From contig CAKUNE010000003.1 in NCBI GenBank assembly GCA_934668345.1, forward strand, positions 1 to 64,000: DNA of 64,000 nucleotides, in the 5' to 3' direction. The position numbers and the translations under genes are program-made. Shown here one piece after another: positions 1 to 9,712 of the stretch (position 1 is the first letter of the stretch; every line of letters begins with the position of its first letter). Source of the stretch: an uncultured Collinsella sp. (lineage in GTDB: Bacteria > Actinomycetota > Coriobacteriia > Coriobacteriales > Coriobacteriaceae). Below the pieces are notes generated by a model. The model worked only from the letters and a program-made list of their open reading frames with translations. It did no database searches and was not told the DNA's origin.

Positions 1-77
1 GGACCTGTAGCTCAGTTGGTTAGAGCGTCCGGCTGATAACCGGGAGGTCACAAGTTCGAATCTTGTCAGGTCCACCA
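1..77 (+). tRNA. tRNA-Ile (GAT), first copy
   Basis: The cloverleaf is complete. The acceptor strands GGACCTG (1-7) and CAGGTCC (67-73) pair perfectly, the anticodon is GAT, the T-arm has TTCGAAT, and CCA is encoded at 75-77. The sequence is identical over all 77 nt to the copy at 225-301. In many bacteria Ile(GAT) and Ala(TGC) sit in the 16S-23S spacer; here no rRNA follows, so this may be the tail of an rRNA or tRNA operon lying upstream of the window. Confidence 0.97.
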
Positions 78-88
78 CTTTCTTTCGC

Positions 89-133
89 AATAAACACCCC
101 AGCGAGAGCCGAGTCGCCGCTGGGGTGTTTATT
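89..133. terminator. Strong hairpin between tRNA-Ile and tRNA-Ala
   Basis: A perfect 16-bp inverted repeat (89-104 with 118-133) has an AT-rich outer half and a GC-rich inner half around CACCCCAGCG. Its ends are A-rich on one side and T-rich on the other, so it could terminate in either direction. It separates the first tRNA-Ile from the tRNA-Ala/tRNA-Ile pair. Confidence 0.7.
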
Positions 134-144
134 ACTGTCTCCGT

Positions 145-220
145 GGGGGTTTAGCTCAGCTGGGAGAGCGCGGGCTTTGCAAGCCTGAGGTCAGGGGTTC
201 GATCCCCCTAACCTCCACCA
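145..220 (+). tRNA. tRNA-Ala (TGC)
   Basis: The acceptor stem GGGGGTT (145-151) pairs with AACCTCC (210-216), with one G-T pair. The anticodon loop contains TTTGCAA with anticodon TGC, the T-arm is GGGGTTCGATCCCC, and CCA is encoded at 218-220. It lies 4 nt before the second tRNA-Ile and is probably cotranscribed with it. Confidence 0.97.
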
Positions 221-224
221 TGAT

Positions 225-301
225 GGACCTGTAGCTCAGTTGGTTAGAGCGTCCGGCTGATAACCGGGAGGTCACAAGTTCGAATCTTGTCAGGTCCACC
301 A
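225..301 (+). tRNA. tRNA-Ile (GAT), second copy
   Basis: This is an exact 77-nt copy of the tRNA at 1-77, including the encoded CCA. Ala and Ile are separated by only 4 nt. Identity of the two Ile copies in so short a space points to recent duplication or gene conversion. Confidence 0.97.
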
Positions 302-315
302 TCAAAAACGTGAAG

Positions 316-347
316 AGCCTCGGGGCATTGCCTCGGGGCTTTTTTCT
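316..347 (+). terminator. Terminator of the tRNA cluster
   Basis: An 11-bp GC-rich stem (316-326 with 330-340, two G-T pairs) has a 3-nt loop and is followed by a T tract with one C (341-347). It is a typical intrinsic terminator 15 nt after the last tRNA. Confidence 0.85.
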
Positions 348-355
348 TATCCAAC

Positions 356-400
356 AAAAGTAGTCAAAAGAGCTCCGTCTCAAATTAACTAGTTTGATTT
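356..400. repeat. Intergenic element with AAAAGAGCTCCGTCTCAAATT core
   Basis: The 21-nt core at 366-386 matches 17 of 21 positions with the core of a hairpin at 33123-33165 (AAAAAGGCCCCGTCCCAAATT). Here the flanking arms (AGTAG before, CTAGT after) pair poorly, so this may be a decayed copy. Only two copies are seen in the window, and the function is unknown. Confidence 0.4.
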
Positions 401-486
401 TGTGTGCTGGGCGAAAGATTGGGTAGTATAGCTATTCAATGCGGCAGCCCTGCCGCGCGTTAACCGCTACGTACCGGAGGTGTTCC

Positions 487-987
487 ATGGTTCGTGTCGA
501 CATAGAGACCATCGTCATGGCCGCCGGTCCCGTGCCATCGCTTATCGTGCTTCGCGAGCGCAGCAGTAAATCGGATTCGCCCGCGCCGCCGCGTTCCCTT
601 TCCATTCAGACTGGTTCGTTTGAGGCCGCTGCCATCAGCCGCGGCATCGATAGCGGCCGTGCCGAGCGCCCGATCACCCATGACCTGCTGCTCGATACTG
701 TTGACGCCCTAGGCGCCAAGCTCGAGCGCATCGAGATCGTGCGCGCCGAGCCGCCGGTGTTCTATGCGACGATTGTCGTGCTCGCCGATGGCGGCGAGCG
801 CAAGATCGACGCCCGCCCCAGTGACGCCATCGCCCTCGCCGTGCGCAGCAATGCCCCCATGTTTGTGGAGGACGACATCATGAATCGCCTGGGTACCGTT
901 TCCACCCACGCCGAGGAAGTCGACGACGAACAGGAGTTCGAGAAGTTCGACGAGTTCGTCCATACGCTCTCCCCCGATGATTTCTAA
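487..987 (+). CDS. Bifunctional nuclease (BFN/DUF151) domain protein
   Basis: This 166-residue cytoplasmic protein belongs to the BFN family. Residues near 60-140 carry the family core: an RPITHDLL motif, then a strand ending in FYATIVVL, then IDARPSDAIALAVR around residue 108. The start at 487 is chosen because GGAGG lies 7 nt upstream; an in-frame ATG at 439 has no comparable site. The family is named for DNase and RNase activity reported for a plant member; its bacterial role is poorly defined. The acidic C-terminus (EEVDDEQEFEKFDEF) is common in actinobacterial members. The next reading frame begins directly at the stop codon, so the two are probably coupled. Confidence 0.85.
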   Translation: MVRVDIETIVMAAGPVPSLIVLRERSSKSDSPAPPRSLSIQTGSFEAAAISRGIDSGRAERPITHDLLLDTVDALGAKLERIEIVRAEPPVFYATIVVLADGGERKIDARPSDAIALAVRSNAPMFVEDDIMNRLGTVSTHAEEVDDEQEFEKFDEFVHTLSPDDF

Positions 988-1377
988 ATGCGTGGCGGCC
1001 AGGTTGCGGAGCGTTCGCTGATGGCCGGCGGCATGTCGGCCGAGGCGGCTGCCATTGCGCGTGAAGCCCAGGTGCGCTCGGAGGCATCCGAGGCGGCTCG
1101 CATCGCCTATGTGACGCAGGCCCGCACGCTTCGCGAGCGCCGCGGTTCCTATATCAAGATGGTTGTCATCTCCGCTCTTGTCGCGGCAATCTGCTCGCGC
1201 CTTCGTGGTACAGTTGGTGCGCTTGGGTTTTCGATTTCAACAGGCTTGGTAATCTGGGGTGTGGTCGATGCGGTAATGCTGACCAACCAGATCAAGGTGC
1301 TCGACAAGCGCGCGGCAGATATGATGCGCGCCCGCGACGCTGCCGCCAAGATCGCTGCCGAGGCGCAAGAACTGTAA
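988..1377 (+). CDS. Small membrane protein of unknown function
   Basis: The product has 129 residues. An Ala-rich, charged helical N-terminus (about 1-55) is followed by two hydrophobic segments (about 57-72 and 78-98) and a charged helical tail. The ATG directly abuts the upstream stop codon (TAA at 985-987), which suggests translational coupling; ATG 1021 is an alternative start. I do not recognise a family. The topology is that of a helical hairpin in the membrane with cytoplasmic coiled ends. Confidence 0.6.
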   Translation: MRGGQVAERSLMAGGMSAEAAAIAREAQVRSEASEAARIAYVTQARTLRERRGSYIKMVVISALVAAICSRLRGTVGALGFSISTGLVIWGVVDAVMLTNQIKVLDKRAADMMRARDAAAKIAAEAQEL

Positions 1378-1407
1378 CGACGCCAGACTCGATGGGAAGG
1401 TCTAAAG

Positions 1408-1857
1408 ATGGCACAGGATATGCAGGACGCCGGTAACGTCTCCGCCGAGCTCGACGCCATGGTGTGCGATCTGATTGGCGCCTTCTTGGACGACCTGGCC
1501 GCGGGTGAGAACCCGGGCGTGGTCGTGGCAATTGAGGACGCTGCTTCCAACCGCTATCTGGCGGCGCTCGACGAGGATGGCGAAGAGGCGTGCCTCGAGG
1601 CTGCCACCAACTTTATCTCCGAGCATAAGATGGGTCTTAAGGACGAGGGGCTGGGCCGTATCGCCCGCTATGCCATCGGCTACACCGGCTGTGTCGAAAT
1701 TGACGGCGGCTATCACGATGCCCTGCTCGTGAGCTTCTTCGAAACTACGCTCGAGAGCGGTTTTTCGGCATATGTGCTGTATGAGGGCATGGGCGCCGGC
1801 GATGGTTTTATGTGGAGCGACCCTGAACCTGCAGGTGAGGAAACCCCTCTTATCTAA
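1408..1857 (+). CDS. Conserved hypothetical acidic protein
   Basis: A 149-residue soluble acidic protein without signal peptide or membrane segment. GGAAGG 8-12 nt upstream supports the ATG at 1408. It reads as an alpha/beta fold (MVCDLIGAFLDDLAAGENPG, later FSAYVLYEGMGAGDGF). Codon use matches its neighbours. I recognise no catalytic motif. It follows the small membrane protein by 30 nt in the same direction and is probably in the same transcript. Confidence 0.65.
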   Translation: MAQDMQDAGNVSAELDAMVCDLIGAFLDDLAAGENPGVVVAIEDAASNRYLAALDEDGEEACLEAATNFISEHKMGLKDEGLGRIARYAIGYTGCVEIDGGYHDALLVSFFETTLESGFSAYVLYEGMGAGDGFMWSDPEPAGEETPLI

Positions 1858-1974
1858 AATCGCTAAAATAAACGAGTTTTCGGTAAAAGGCTCAATATTC
1901 CCGCTGAGCGTTGTGTCGCCGGGCGGGTCGCATACGCGTGCCGTTTGTATATGGATAGAAGATAGGGGAACTAC

Positions 1975-3813
<1,839 letters not shown>

Positions 3814-3837
3814 GCACTGGGGCTTATAACCGCCAAT

Positions 3838-3876
3838 AAGAAAGGGCGTCGACCGCAATGGTCGGCGCCCTTTTTG
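3838..3876 (+). terminator. typA terminator
   Basis: The stem AAAGGGCG-T-CGACC / GGTCG-G-CGCCCTTT has loop GCAAT and ends in a T tract. It lies 25 nt after the typA stop codon. Confidence 0.85.
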
Positions 3877-3904
3877 GTGCAAGGGGACAGGTTACTTTGC
3901 ATCA
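3875..3904 (+). repeat. 13-nt-loop hairpin element, copy 1
   Basis: The arms TGGTGCAA and TTGCATCA enclose the loop GGGGACAGGTTAC (3883-3895) plus one extra T. The loop is shared with the elements near 11.6, 36.9, 54.4, 56.3, 60.3, 60.6, 63.1 and 63.3 kb, whereas the arms differ. It directly follows the typA terminator. Confidence 0.75.
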
Positions 3905-4239
3905 CGGTGGAGGAGGTTATCCCCCCCCGAGTGGCTTTTCAGGCAAAGTTAAGTTGTTTAAACATATACATGAATCATTGAAATACAAACGCTTTGATAC
4001 AAAACTGTTAACAGGTAAATATCAACTGGTATTAAATAAAAAGACCTCTTTACCTGCGGTTTACATGACTGGTATCTATATTGTATTTTATGCATTGTGG
4101 CATAGACGAACCGTTTTAGAAGTTGCTCCCCAATGGGTTCTTGCAATGCGCTAGGTAGGTTCTCGTTGATGTTGGGGTTTGTGTTCGATCCGACGATTCG
4201 CCGTATTCCACAACGTGTTGTAGGAATTAGGGGACAACT
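3905..4239 (+). promoter_or_regulatory. AT-rich leader of the pilin locus with C8 tract
   Basis: About 335 nt carry no credible gene, and 3940-4130 is far more AT-rich than its surroundings. It holds a run of eight C at 3921-3928 just after GGAGGAGG (3909-3916), an 8-bp inverted repeat CAGGTAAA/TTTACCTG (4012-4019 and 4049-4056), and ACTGGTAT twice. The composition suggests an upstream control region for the surface-protein gene at 4240. I cannot place a single promoter with confidence. Confidence 0.5.
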
Positions 4240-7200
4240 ATGGACGCACACCGCTCACGGTCGCTGGGTATGGCGGCCCTGATCTTCATTTTAATTAGCC
4301 TCACCGCCGCAGTTTTTCACGGCGCAGCCCCCGTGCGCGCCGATGACGTGACGACGCCGACGCCGATTGAGATCAACGGCGATACGGCAACGGTTGAGGT
4401 CAAGCTGTATACCGACGAGTACCATACTCAAGAGCTCAATGGTGCCGTAACGTCTACTTCGAAGCTCTATGGAGCTTTTTCGGCACAATTCAAAAACGGT
4501 GAGGCGCCTTCGCCCGAGAACTATATCGCTGTCTATAAGTTACCCGACACCATCGTCGTCGATGACGCACGCGGCAACCTCATGGAGGGTCCGGAAGCTT
4601 CTGCCGCCCAAGCTGGCACGTGGAAGATCGAGGGTAATAAGGTTGTCTTTACGTTTGACGAGGCGTGGCTCAAGTTGAACCCCGCGGAAATCTACGTTGC
4701 GGCAAACTTCTCGTTCCAGCTCGCAAACAAGGGCACCGGTTCAGGCAACAGTACGTCCGTAGTATTCCCTGGTGAGGGATCGATTGATATCCCCACTAAG
4801 GACGGCAAGGTCACGGGGACGAAGGCGGGGGTCTTCTCCCAGGGATCCGATGGCGTAGCCAAGGTTACCTGGACCGTTACGCTTACCGTTGAGTCGTACG
4901 CCACGAACGTTAGCTTCACCGATACACTGGGCGACAACTTCAGCTTTGTGAAAGGCAGCTTCGCGCTCGACGATAGGACGCTTAATCCGCAGCCGATGAT
5001 CGACGGCCAGGTCGCGATCCTCGACAGCCTGGGCAACCTTTCCCTGGGCGACCACACGATCACGTACGAAACGGTGCTGAAGAGCGGCGTTTCGGCAAAC
5101 AACGGCGATTTGATCAAAGCTGACAATACGGCAACGTGGAATTGGGCTGGTTCAACCGACGGCGACAACAAAACAGCTACGGCTGAGCCTGTTACATTCG
5201 GCTACGACATGATTGACAAGTCCAACGGATCGGGCACACCGTCGGACATCAAGTGGACGGTCAGACTCAACCAAGGCAAGCTCAAAGCCGACATGAGCGG
5301 CTACGTGTTCACCGATTATCTGGACGGAAAACAGACGTATACGGGCAACTACTTTACGGTTTACAAAGGCGACTCGGAGGCGAGCGGAGTCGAGATTGGG
5401 AAAGGCAACCTTGACCCAAAGAAAAATTCCTTTTCCTATAAGTTCCGGGATAACCTTGAGGATAAGTACGCCACCTACTGCATCGTTTATCACACAAAGA
5501 TGAACGATACGAGCTCGTACGACACCGTGCGCAACAGCGCGACCATCGAGCGCGAAGGTTCCGCTTCCGGTACAGATGATGGCAGTTTCACGCCGGAGCT
5601 GACGGGTGTTGTGCCGATCACCAAGAGGCTCGTGAGATCCGATGAGGCGGCGACGACGGGCAGGGCGACGTGGGAGACGCGCGTCGCGCTGAAGGCGATC
5701 GTCAATGCGGTCCATCCGGATACGGTGACGGTGAAGGATACGTTTCAGTCGGCGTGGTCGCAGGATCTCGGCGTCGACGAAGACTCCATTACCATCAAAA
5801 TCGGCGATACCGAGCTGGTACGGGGCGCCGACTGGAATCCAACGGCTAGCTTTCCGGGTAATGAAACAAAGGAAAATTACGACCTCAGCATCTCTGTTAA
5901 CGACAAAGTGAAAGCCGCCCTCGAGAACGAGGACTACGCCGTTATCACCTACGACACCACATCAGAAGCGCTGTCGGGCTGGTACTCAAACTTTGCGTCG
6001 GTCACCGCGCCGGGCCTGCAATTACGGTGGCCGTTCACCGAACCCGTCAAGTACGTTGTCAACAAAGAAATGACGCCTGCGGTCGAGAAGCCGGAAACGG
6101 AGTCGAAGGTGTCTTGGGTTGAGAACTTCGATTGGCATACCGTTGACGGCTCGGATGAGAAGGGCGCCTGGGTCATCGACTGGACGGTGTACGCAAACCG
6201 CCAGAAGGGTAATAAGGGCGCAAATGGCGAGTTCGAATACTATGGAGCTGGAAAGCTGGGCGGGAAACCGCTGAATATCGTTGATAGCCTTCCGGATGGT
6301 ATGAGCTATGTTGCGAATTCCGCAAAGTATACGCTCGTGCAGAATCCCTACGAAGAGCATACGGGGCTTGGTCGCGGCGGTGAGGCCAAGACGGTCGTTG
6401 ATAATCAACAGCTTGCCACCGACAACGTCAGCAGCGCCGGTAATACGGTCACTTTCTCCATCCCCACAACTGGGCTTGGCGACTATGCCGGCTATGCGAA
6501 GCTCACATACAAAACGGCGGTCAAGCGCAGCGAGCTCGATGTCTCTAAGAATGAGGTGAAGTTCACCAACTCGGCAAGCGCCGAGTCGGGAGACAAGAAA
6601 TTCGATACCGGTAGCGGCACCGTCACCATCAAGAACAACGTCATCAAAAAGACTGGTGAGCAAGTCAGCGATAGCAACCGTATTAAGTACACCATTCTTG
6701 TTAACGAGTCTGGCGTTGCCCTTAAGAATGGCACTGACTTTCTCGAGCTCGTGGACACCATGGATGCCAAGTGCACGCTGGTGCCGTCGACGCTTAAGGT
6801 CTATGAGCGCGTGAACGGTGGCTGGGTTGCGCTGTCCCAGAAGGACTATTCGTCGAAGATGGAGCAGATCCCAGGCGAATCTGGCGCTCGCACGAAGTTG
6901 ACGCTTAGTGTGCCCGACGAGAAATACCTCAAGGTCGAGTACGAGGTTATACCGACTGGAAACCCCAATGATAAGGTGCCTCTTTCCAATACCGCGACAC
7001 TTACGGGCGTGACGGAAGGCACGGCGATCGACGATCAAATATGGACCATCCAGAGTGCTTCCGCCAGTACGGGTGGCAACGGCTACGGCATCATGGTGAC
7101 CAAGTACGATGCGCAGCAGGTTGGAGAGACGCTCAAAGGGGCGGGGTTCGCACTCTACAGCGTGGATATGGGCGGGGAGAGCGCCAGGAAGTTGTTTGCC

Positions 7201-7956
7201 ACCGCTGAGACCGATGACAGCGGCAATATTTCGTTCGGCACGAGTGGCAGTGCGATGAACAGTTGTGTGCTCTACCAGCTTGAGGAGACCAGGGCGCCTG
7301 TTGGCTACGCCAAGGCCAAGTCTACGTGGATCATGCTCAAGGGCAACGAGAGCGACGAGGATTATCAAGCTGCGCTAGCTAAGGCGAAGACCATCGTCGG
7401 CGGTGCGGATATCATCGGCGATGACAAAAAGGACGAGATTTGGGTCTATGACAATCGTCTAAAAGGATCCGCAGCAATCCGGGCTAAGAAAGTGCTTGAA
7501 GGGGGCACATTCAAGAAGGGGCAGTTCTCGTTTGCGCTTAAGGATAGCGACGGCAGGGTGCTCCAGACGGTGACCAACGACGCCGGGGGCAATGCCTCTT
7601 TCAACGTCGACTACAACAAGGCTGATACCTACACATACACCATCTCCGAGGTCGTCCCCGATGGCGCCGAGAACAACGTCAAGGACCACATCACTTACGA
7701 CACAGTCGGGCACAATGTCACGGTTAATGTGACTATCGACAATAAAAATGAGCAGCTCGACACCGTCGTCACGTATGACAATGGCTCCCGGGAGCCGCCG
7801 ACTTTTATCAACAGATACTCGACCACGCTTCCTGAGGCGGGCGGGGCTGGCTTGACTATGACGTATCTGGCTGGTGCATCGCTGCTGTGTTTTGCTGCGA
7901 CATGGATGCATGCTCGTCGCCATCGCGATCAAGGTCGAGGTGGTAGCCGTGAGTAG
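4240..7956 (+). CDS. Large LPXTG-type surface adhesin / pilin tip-like protein
   Basis: The product has 1238 residues. A signal peptide (about 1-34, ending VRA-DD) precedes a long array of beta-sandwich, isopeptide-type adhesin domains. A SpaA/Cna-B-like domain follows at about 953-1030 (VTKYDAQ...YQLEETRAPVGYAKAK), then a Spy0128-type pilin isopeptide domain at about 1080-1195 (AKKVLEGG, later YTYTISEVV). The C-terminus is a sorting signal: LPEAG near residue 1197, a hydrophobic helix, and HARRHRDQGR. LPEAG departs from LPXTG at the Thr position. By family knowledge the size and domain order fit a tip or adhesive subunit displayed on the cell wall. It is the first gene of a probable operon; the next gene overlaps its end. 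Confidence 0.85.
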   Translation: MDAHRSRSLGMAALIFILISLTAAVFHGAAPVRADDVTTPTPIEINGDTATVEVKLYTDEYHTQELNGAVTSTSKLYGAFSAQFKNGEAPSPENYIAVYKLPDTIVVDDARGNLMEGPEASAAQAGTWKIEGNKVVFTFDEAWLKLNPAEIYVAANFSFQLANKGTGSGNSTSVVFPGEGSIDIPTKDGKVTGTKAGVFSQGSDGVAKVTWTVTLTVESYATNVSFTDTLGDNFSFVKGSFALDDRTLNPQPMIDGQVAILDSLGNLSLGDHTITYETVLKSGVSANNGDLIKADNTATWNWAGSTDGDNKTATAEPVTFGYDMIDKSNGSGTPSDIKWTVRLNQGKLKADMSGYVFTDYLDGKQTYTGNYFTVYKGDSEASGVEIGKGNLDPKKNSFSYKFRDNLEDKYATYCIVYHTKMNDTSSYDTVRNSATIEREGSASGTDDGSFTPELTGVVPITKRLVRSDEAATTGRATWETRVALKAIVNAVHPDTVTVKDTFQSAWSQDLGVDEDSITIKIGDTELVRGADWNPTASFPGNETKENYDLSISVNDKVKAALENEDYAVITYDTTSEALSGWYSNFASVTAPGLQLRWPFTEPVKYVVNKEMTPAVEKPETESKVSWVENFDWHTVDGSDEKGAWVIDWTVYANRQKGNKGANGEFEYYGAGKLGGKPLNIVDSLPDGMSYVANSAKYTLVQNPYEEHTGLGRGGEAKTVVDNQQLATDNVSSAGNTVTFSIPTTGLGDYAGYAKLTYKTAVKRSELDVSKNEVKFTNSASAESGDKKFDTGSGTVTIKNNVIKKTGEQVSDSNRIKYTILVNESGVALKNGTDFLELVDTMDAKCTLVPSTLKVYERVNGGWVALSQKDYSSKMEQIPGESGARTKLTLSVPDEKYLKVEYEVIPTGNPNDKVPLSNTATLTGVTEGTAIDDQIWTIQSASASTGGNGYGIMVTKYDAQQVGETLKGAGFALYSVDMGGESARKLFATAETDDSGNISFGTSGSAMNSCVLYQLEETRAPVGYAKAKSTWIMLKGNESDEDYQAALAKAKTIVGGADIIGDDKKDEIWVYDNRLKGSAAIRAKKVLEGGTFKKGQFSFALKDSDGRVLQTVTNDAGGNASFNVDYNKADTYTYTISEVVPDGAENNVKDHITYDTVGHNVTVNVTIDNKNEQLDTVVTYDNGSREPPTFINRYSTTLPEAGGAGLTMTYLAGASLLCFAATWMHARRHRDQGRGGSRE

Positions 7957-9589
7957 GATTAACCGCCGCTTGTTGGCTGCCGCGACGATAATCATGGTCG
8001 CTATTCTGTCTTTTGCGATTGCCCCTGGGACGGCTCATGCTACCGATACCGGTGCCATTACGGTGAGCGGTACGGTTGCGACGCGGTATGACGCGTACCA
8101 GCTCTTTTCGGCGACCGTTGTCGACGACGCCGATACTGGCCAAAAAATTGCAACTGACGTAACGTGGGCGAATGACACGGTTCGTCAAGCTGTTCTTCCG
8201 ATGCTTCATGATGCGGGGCTTGATAGCTCGGTATTGACGGCGCAAGCGGCTGCCGAATGGATGAATGCTGACGGGCACATGACGACGGCGCTGACGGCAA
8301 AACTTGCCCACGCAATTGTCAAAGCAGGCGCCGTGTCCGTTTCCCTTACCGCGGACACGGCGGCCGAGCTGCCCTGCGGCTACTGGCTCGTCGTCGCCGA
8401 CGACGCCATCGCCCAGGGCGAGGCCGGCACCGCGCCGATCATGGCCCTGGTGGGCGGCAGCGCCGTTACCGTCAAGCCCAAGGCCGCGACCCCCAAGGTC
8501 GCCAAGCACGTGCTGGAGGACAGCACCGCCGCATGGCAGAAGGCCGCCGACGCCACGGTCGGCGACGACCTGTACTGGCGCCTCTCTGCCACGGTCCCGG
8601 CGGCCCTTGCCGTCTACGACACCTATACGGTGCGGTTCGTCGACACCATGAGCGCGGGGCTCGACCCCTCCAAGGTGGCCGCGAGCATGCGCGTGTACGT
8701 GGCGGCGGGCGCGGACGGCGGCTTCGACGCCGTCACATGTGAGGGCGGTAACGCCAGCTCGGCGCCGGCTAAAGGGTGGACAGACATAACTTCACAGTGC
8801 AAGGTCTCGGTCGAGGGTAATGCCTTCACCGTGCGCACCGGCGACCTCATTGCTTCGCTCGGCGGGGTTGACGCCTTCACCGCGGGCGCCCGCGTGGTTG
8901 CTGTCTACAATGCGCCGTTGGGGGCCAACTGCAATCGAGGCGCTACCAAGGGCAATCCCAACGAGGTCTACCTGCGTTACCCGCGATCTCCCCTCGCCGA
9001 CCAGTCCGGTGACGCCGGCTTCACCCGCACGCCGAGCGACGACGCGTGCGCCTACACCTGGGGACTCAGTCTGATCAAGCGCTCAAGCTCGGACGATAAG
9101 CCGCTCGCGGGTGCCAAACTGCGTATCATCGATGACCGTGGGCGCATCCTAACGACTGACGGCTCGTGGTCGATGGATGCCGACGCGTGCGTCACCACGG
9201 GCGCGGACGGCCATGTGGAATTGAGCGGTGCGGACGCGGGTGTTTACACCGTCGAAGAGGTCGCGGCTCCCAAGGGATATGCGACGTTCGAGGGCAAACG
9301 TACGGTGACGGTTACGGCCGAGGGCCTGGACGTTAAACAGGTGGCGGCCGCGAAGCCCAAGGTGACCGTATCGGTCGAAAGCCCCCTGCGGGTTGATACC
9401 GCCGATGCCGGGACGGGTTCGATTGAGCTGTCGGTGCTCAACACCCCAAGCAAAGAAGCAAGTCGAGGCTTTATGCCCTCGACGGGAGATAGAACGTTGG
9501 TGCTGGTGGCGGTTTTGGCTGCCATCGGAGTGGCGGCTATTGTTGTTGCGCTCGTCATCAAGCGGGGAGGAGGTCGCCGTGAAAAATAA
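7949..9589 (+). CDS. Sortase-anchored pilin subunit (minor or basal)
   Basis: The product has 546 residues from a GTG start that overlaps the previous stop by 8 nt, with CGAGGTGG upstream; the longer open frame from 7874 lies inside the previous gene and is less likely. The signal peptide spans about 1-32 (ending AHA). A pilin-motif-like lysine sits in AVTVKPK near residue 173. A D2-type fimbrial domain (about 180-340), a SpaA-like domain (about 373-460, ending VYTVEEVAAPKGYATFEG) and the sorting signal MPSTG near 509 follow, with a hydrophobic helix and KRGGGRREK. MPSTG deviates from LPXTG at the first residue. Stop-start overlap implies translational coupling to the large adhesin. Confidence 0.85.
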   Translation: MSRINRRLLAAATIIMVAILSFAIAPGTAHATDTGAITVSGTVATRYDAYQLFSATVVDDADTGQKIATDVTWANDTVRQAVLPMLHDAGLDSSVLTAQAAAEWMNADGHMTTALTAKLAHAIVKAGAVSVSLTADTAAELPCGYWLVVADDAIAQGEAGTAPIMALVGGSAVTVKPKAATPKVAKHVLEDSTAAWQKAADATVGDDLYWRLSATVPAALAVYDTYTVRFVDTMSAGLDPSKVAASMRVYVAAGADGGFDAVTCEGGNASSAPAKGWTDITSQCKVSVEGNAFTVRTGDLIASLGGVDAFTAGARVVAVYNAPLGANCNRGATKGNPNEVYLRYPRSPLADQSGDAGFTRTPSDDACAYTWGLSLIKRSSSDDKPLAGAKLRIIDDRGRILTTDGSWSMDADACVTTGADGHVELSGADAGVYTVEEVAAPKGYATFEGKRTVTVTAEGLDVKQVAAAKPKVTVSVESPLRVDTADAGTGSIELSVLNTPSKEASRGFMPSTGDRTLVLVAVLAAIGVAAIVVALVIKRGGGRREK

Positions 9590-9630
9590 TTGTCCCCCCC
9601 CTTTGCTCAATGGCGTACTGCCTCCGTAGC
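9580..9630 (+). other. Short coupled reading frame across a C8 tract
   Basis: A GTG at 9580 overlaps the stop of the pilin gene and has GGGGAGGAGG 6 nt upstream, the same arrangement as the functional GTG at 7949. It opens a 16-codon frame (VKNNCPPPLLNGVLPP) that runs through eight C at 9594-9601. It may be a leader peptide, a remnant of a lost gene, or chance. Confidence 0.3.
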
Positions 9631-9712
9631 GAGTGACGCGCAGGCCTACCGACCTGATGATCATTGGTTTTGAAAAAGCTACTAGAGAACCCTCCAAGAA
9701 AGAGGACCAAAC

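Noticed and set aside
156..383. A minus-strand open frame across tRNA-Ala and the second tRNA-Ile
   Set aside because: It is the antisense translation of tRNA genes (RFELVTSRLSAGRSNQLSYR), a well-known artefact.
3838..3904. The 13-nt-loop elements as ordinary terminators
   Set aside because: Some end in TTTT, but several have no T tract, lie next to a separate good terminator, or face the wrong way, and the conserved loop is not explained by termination.
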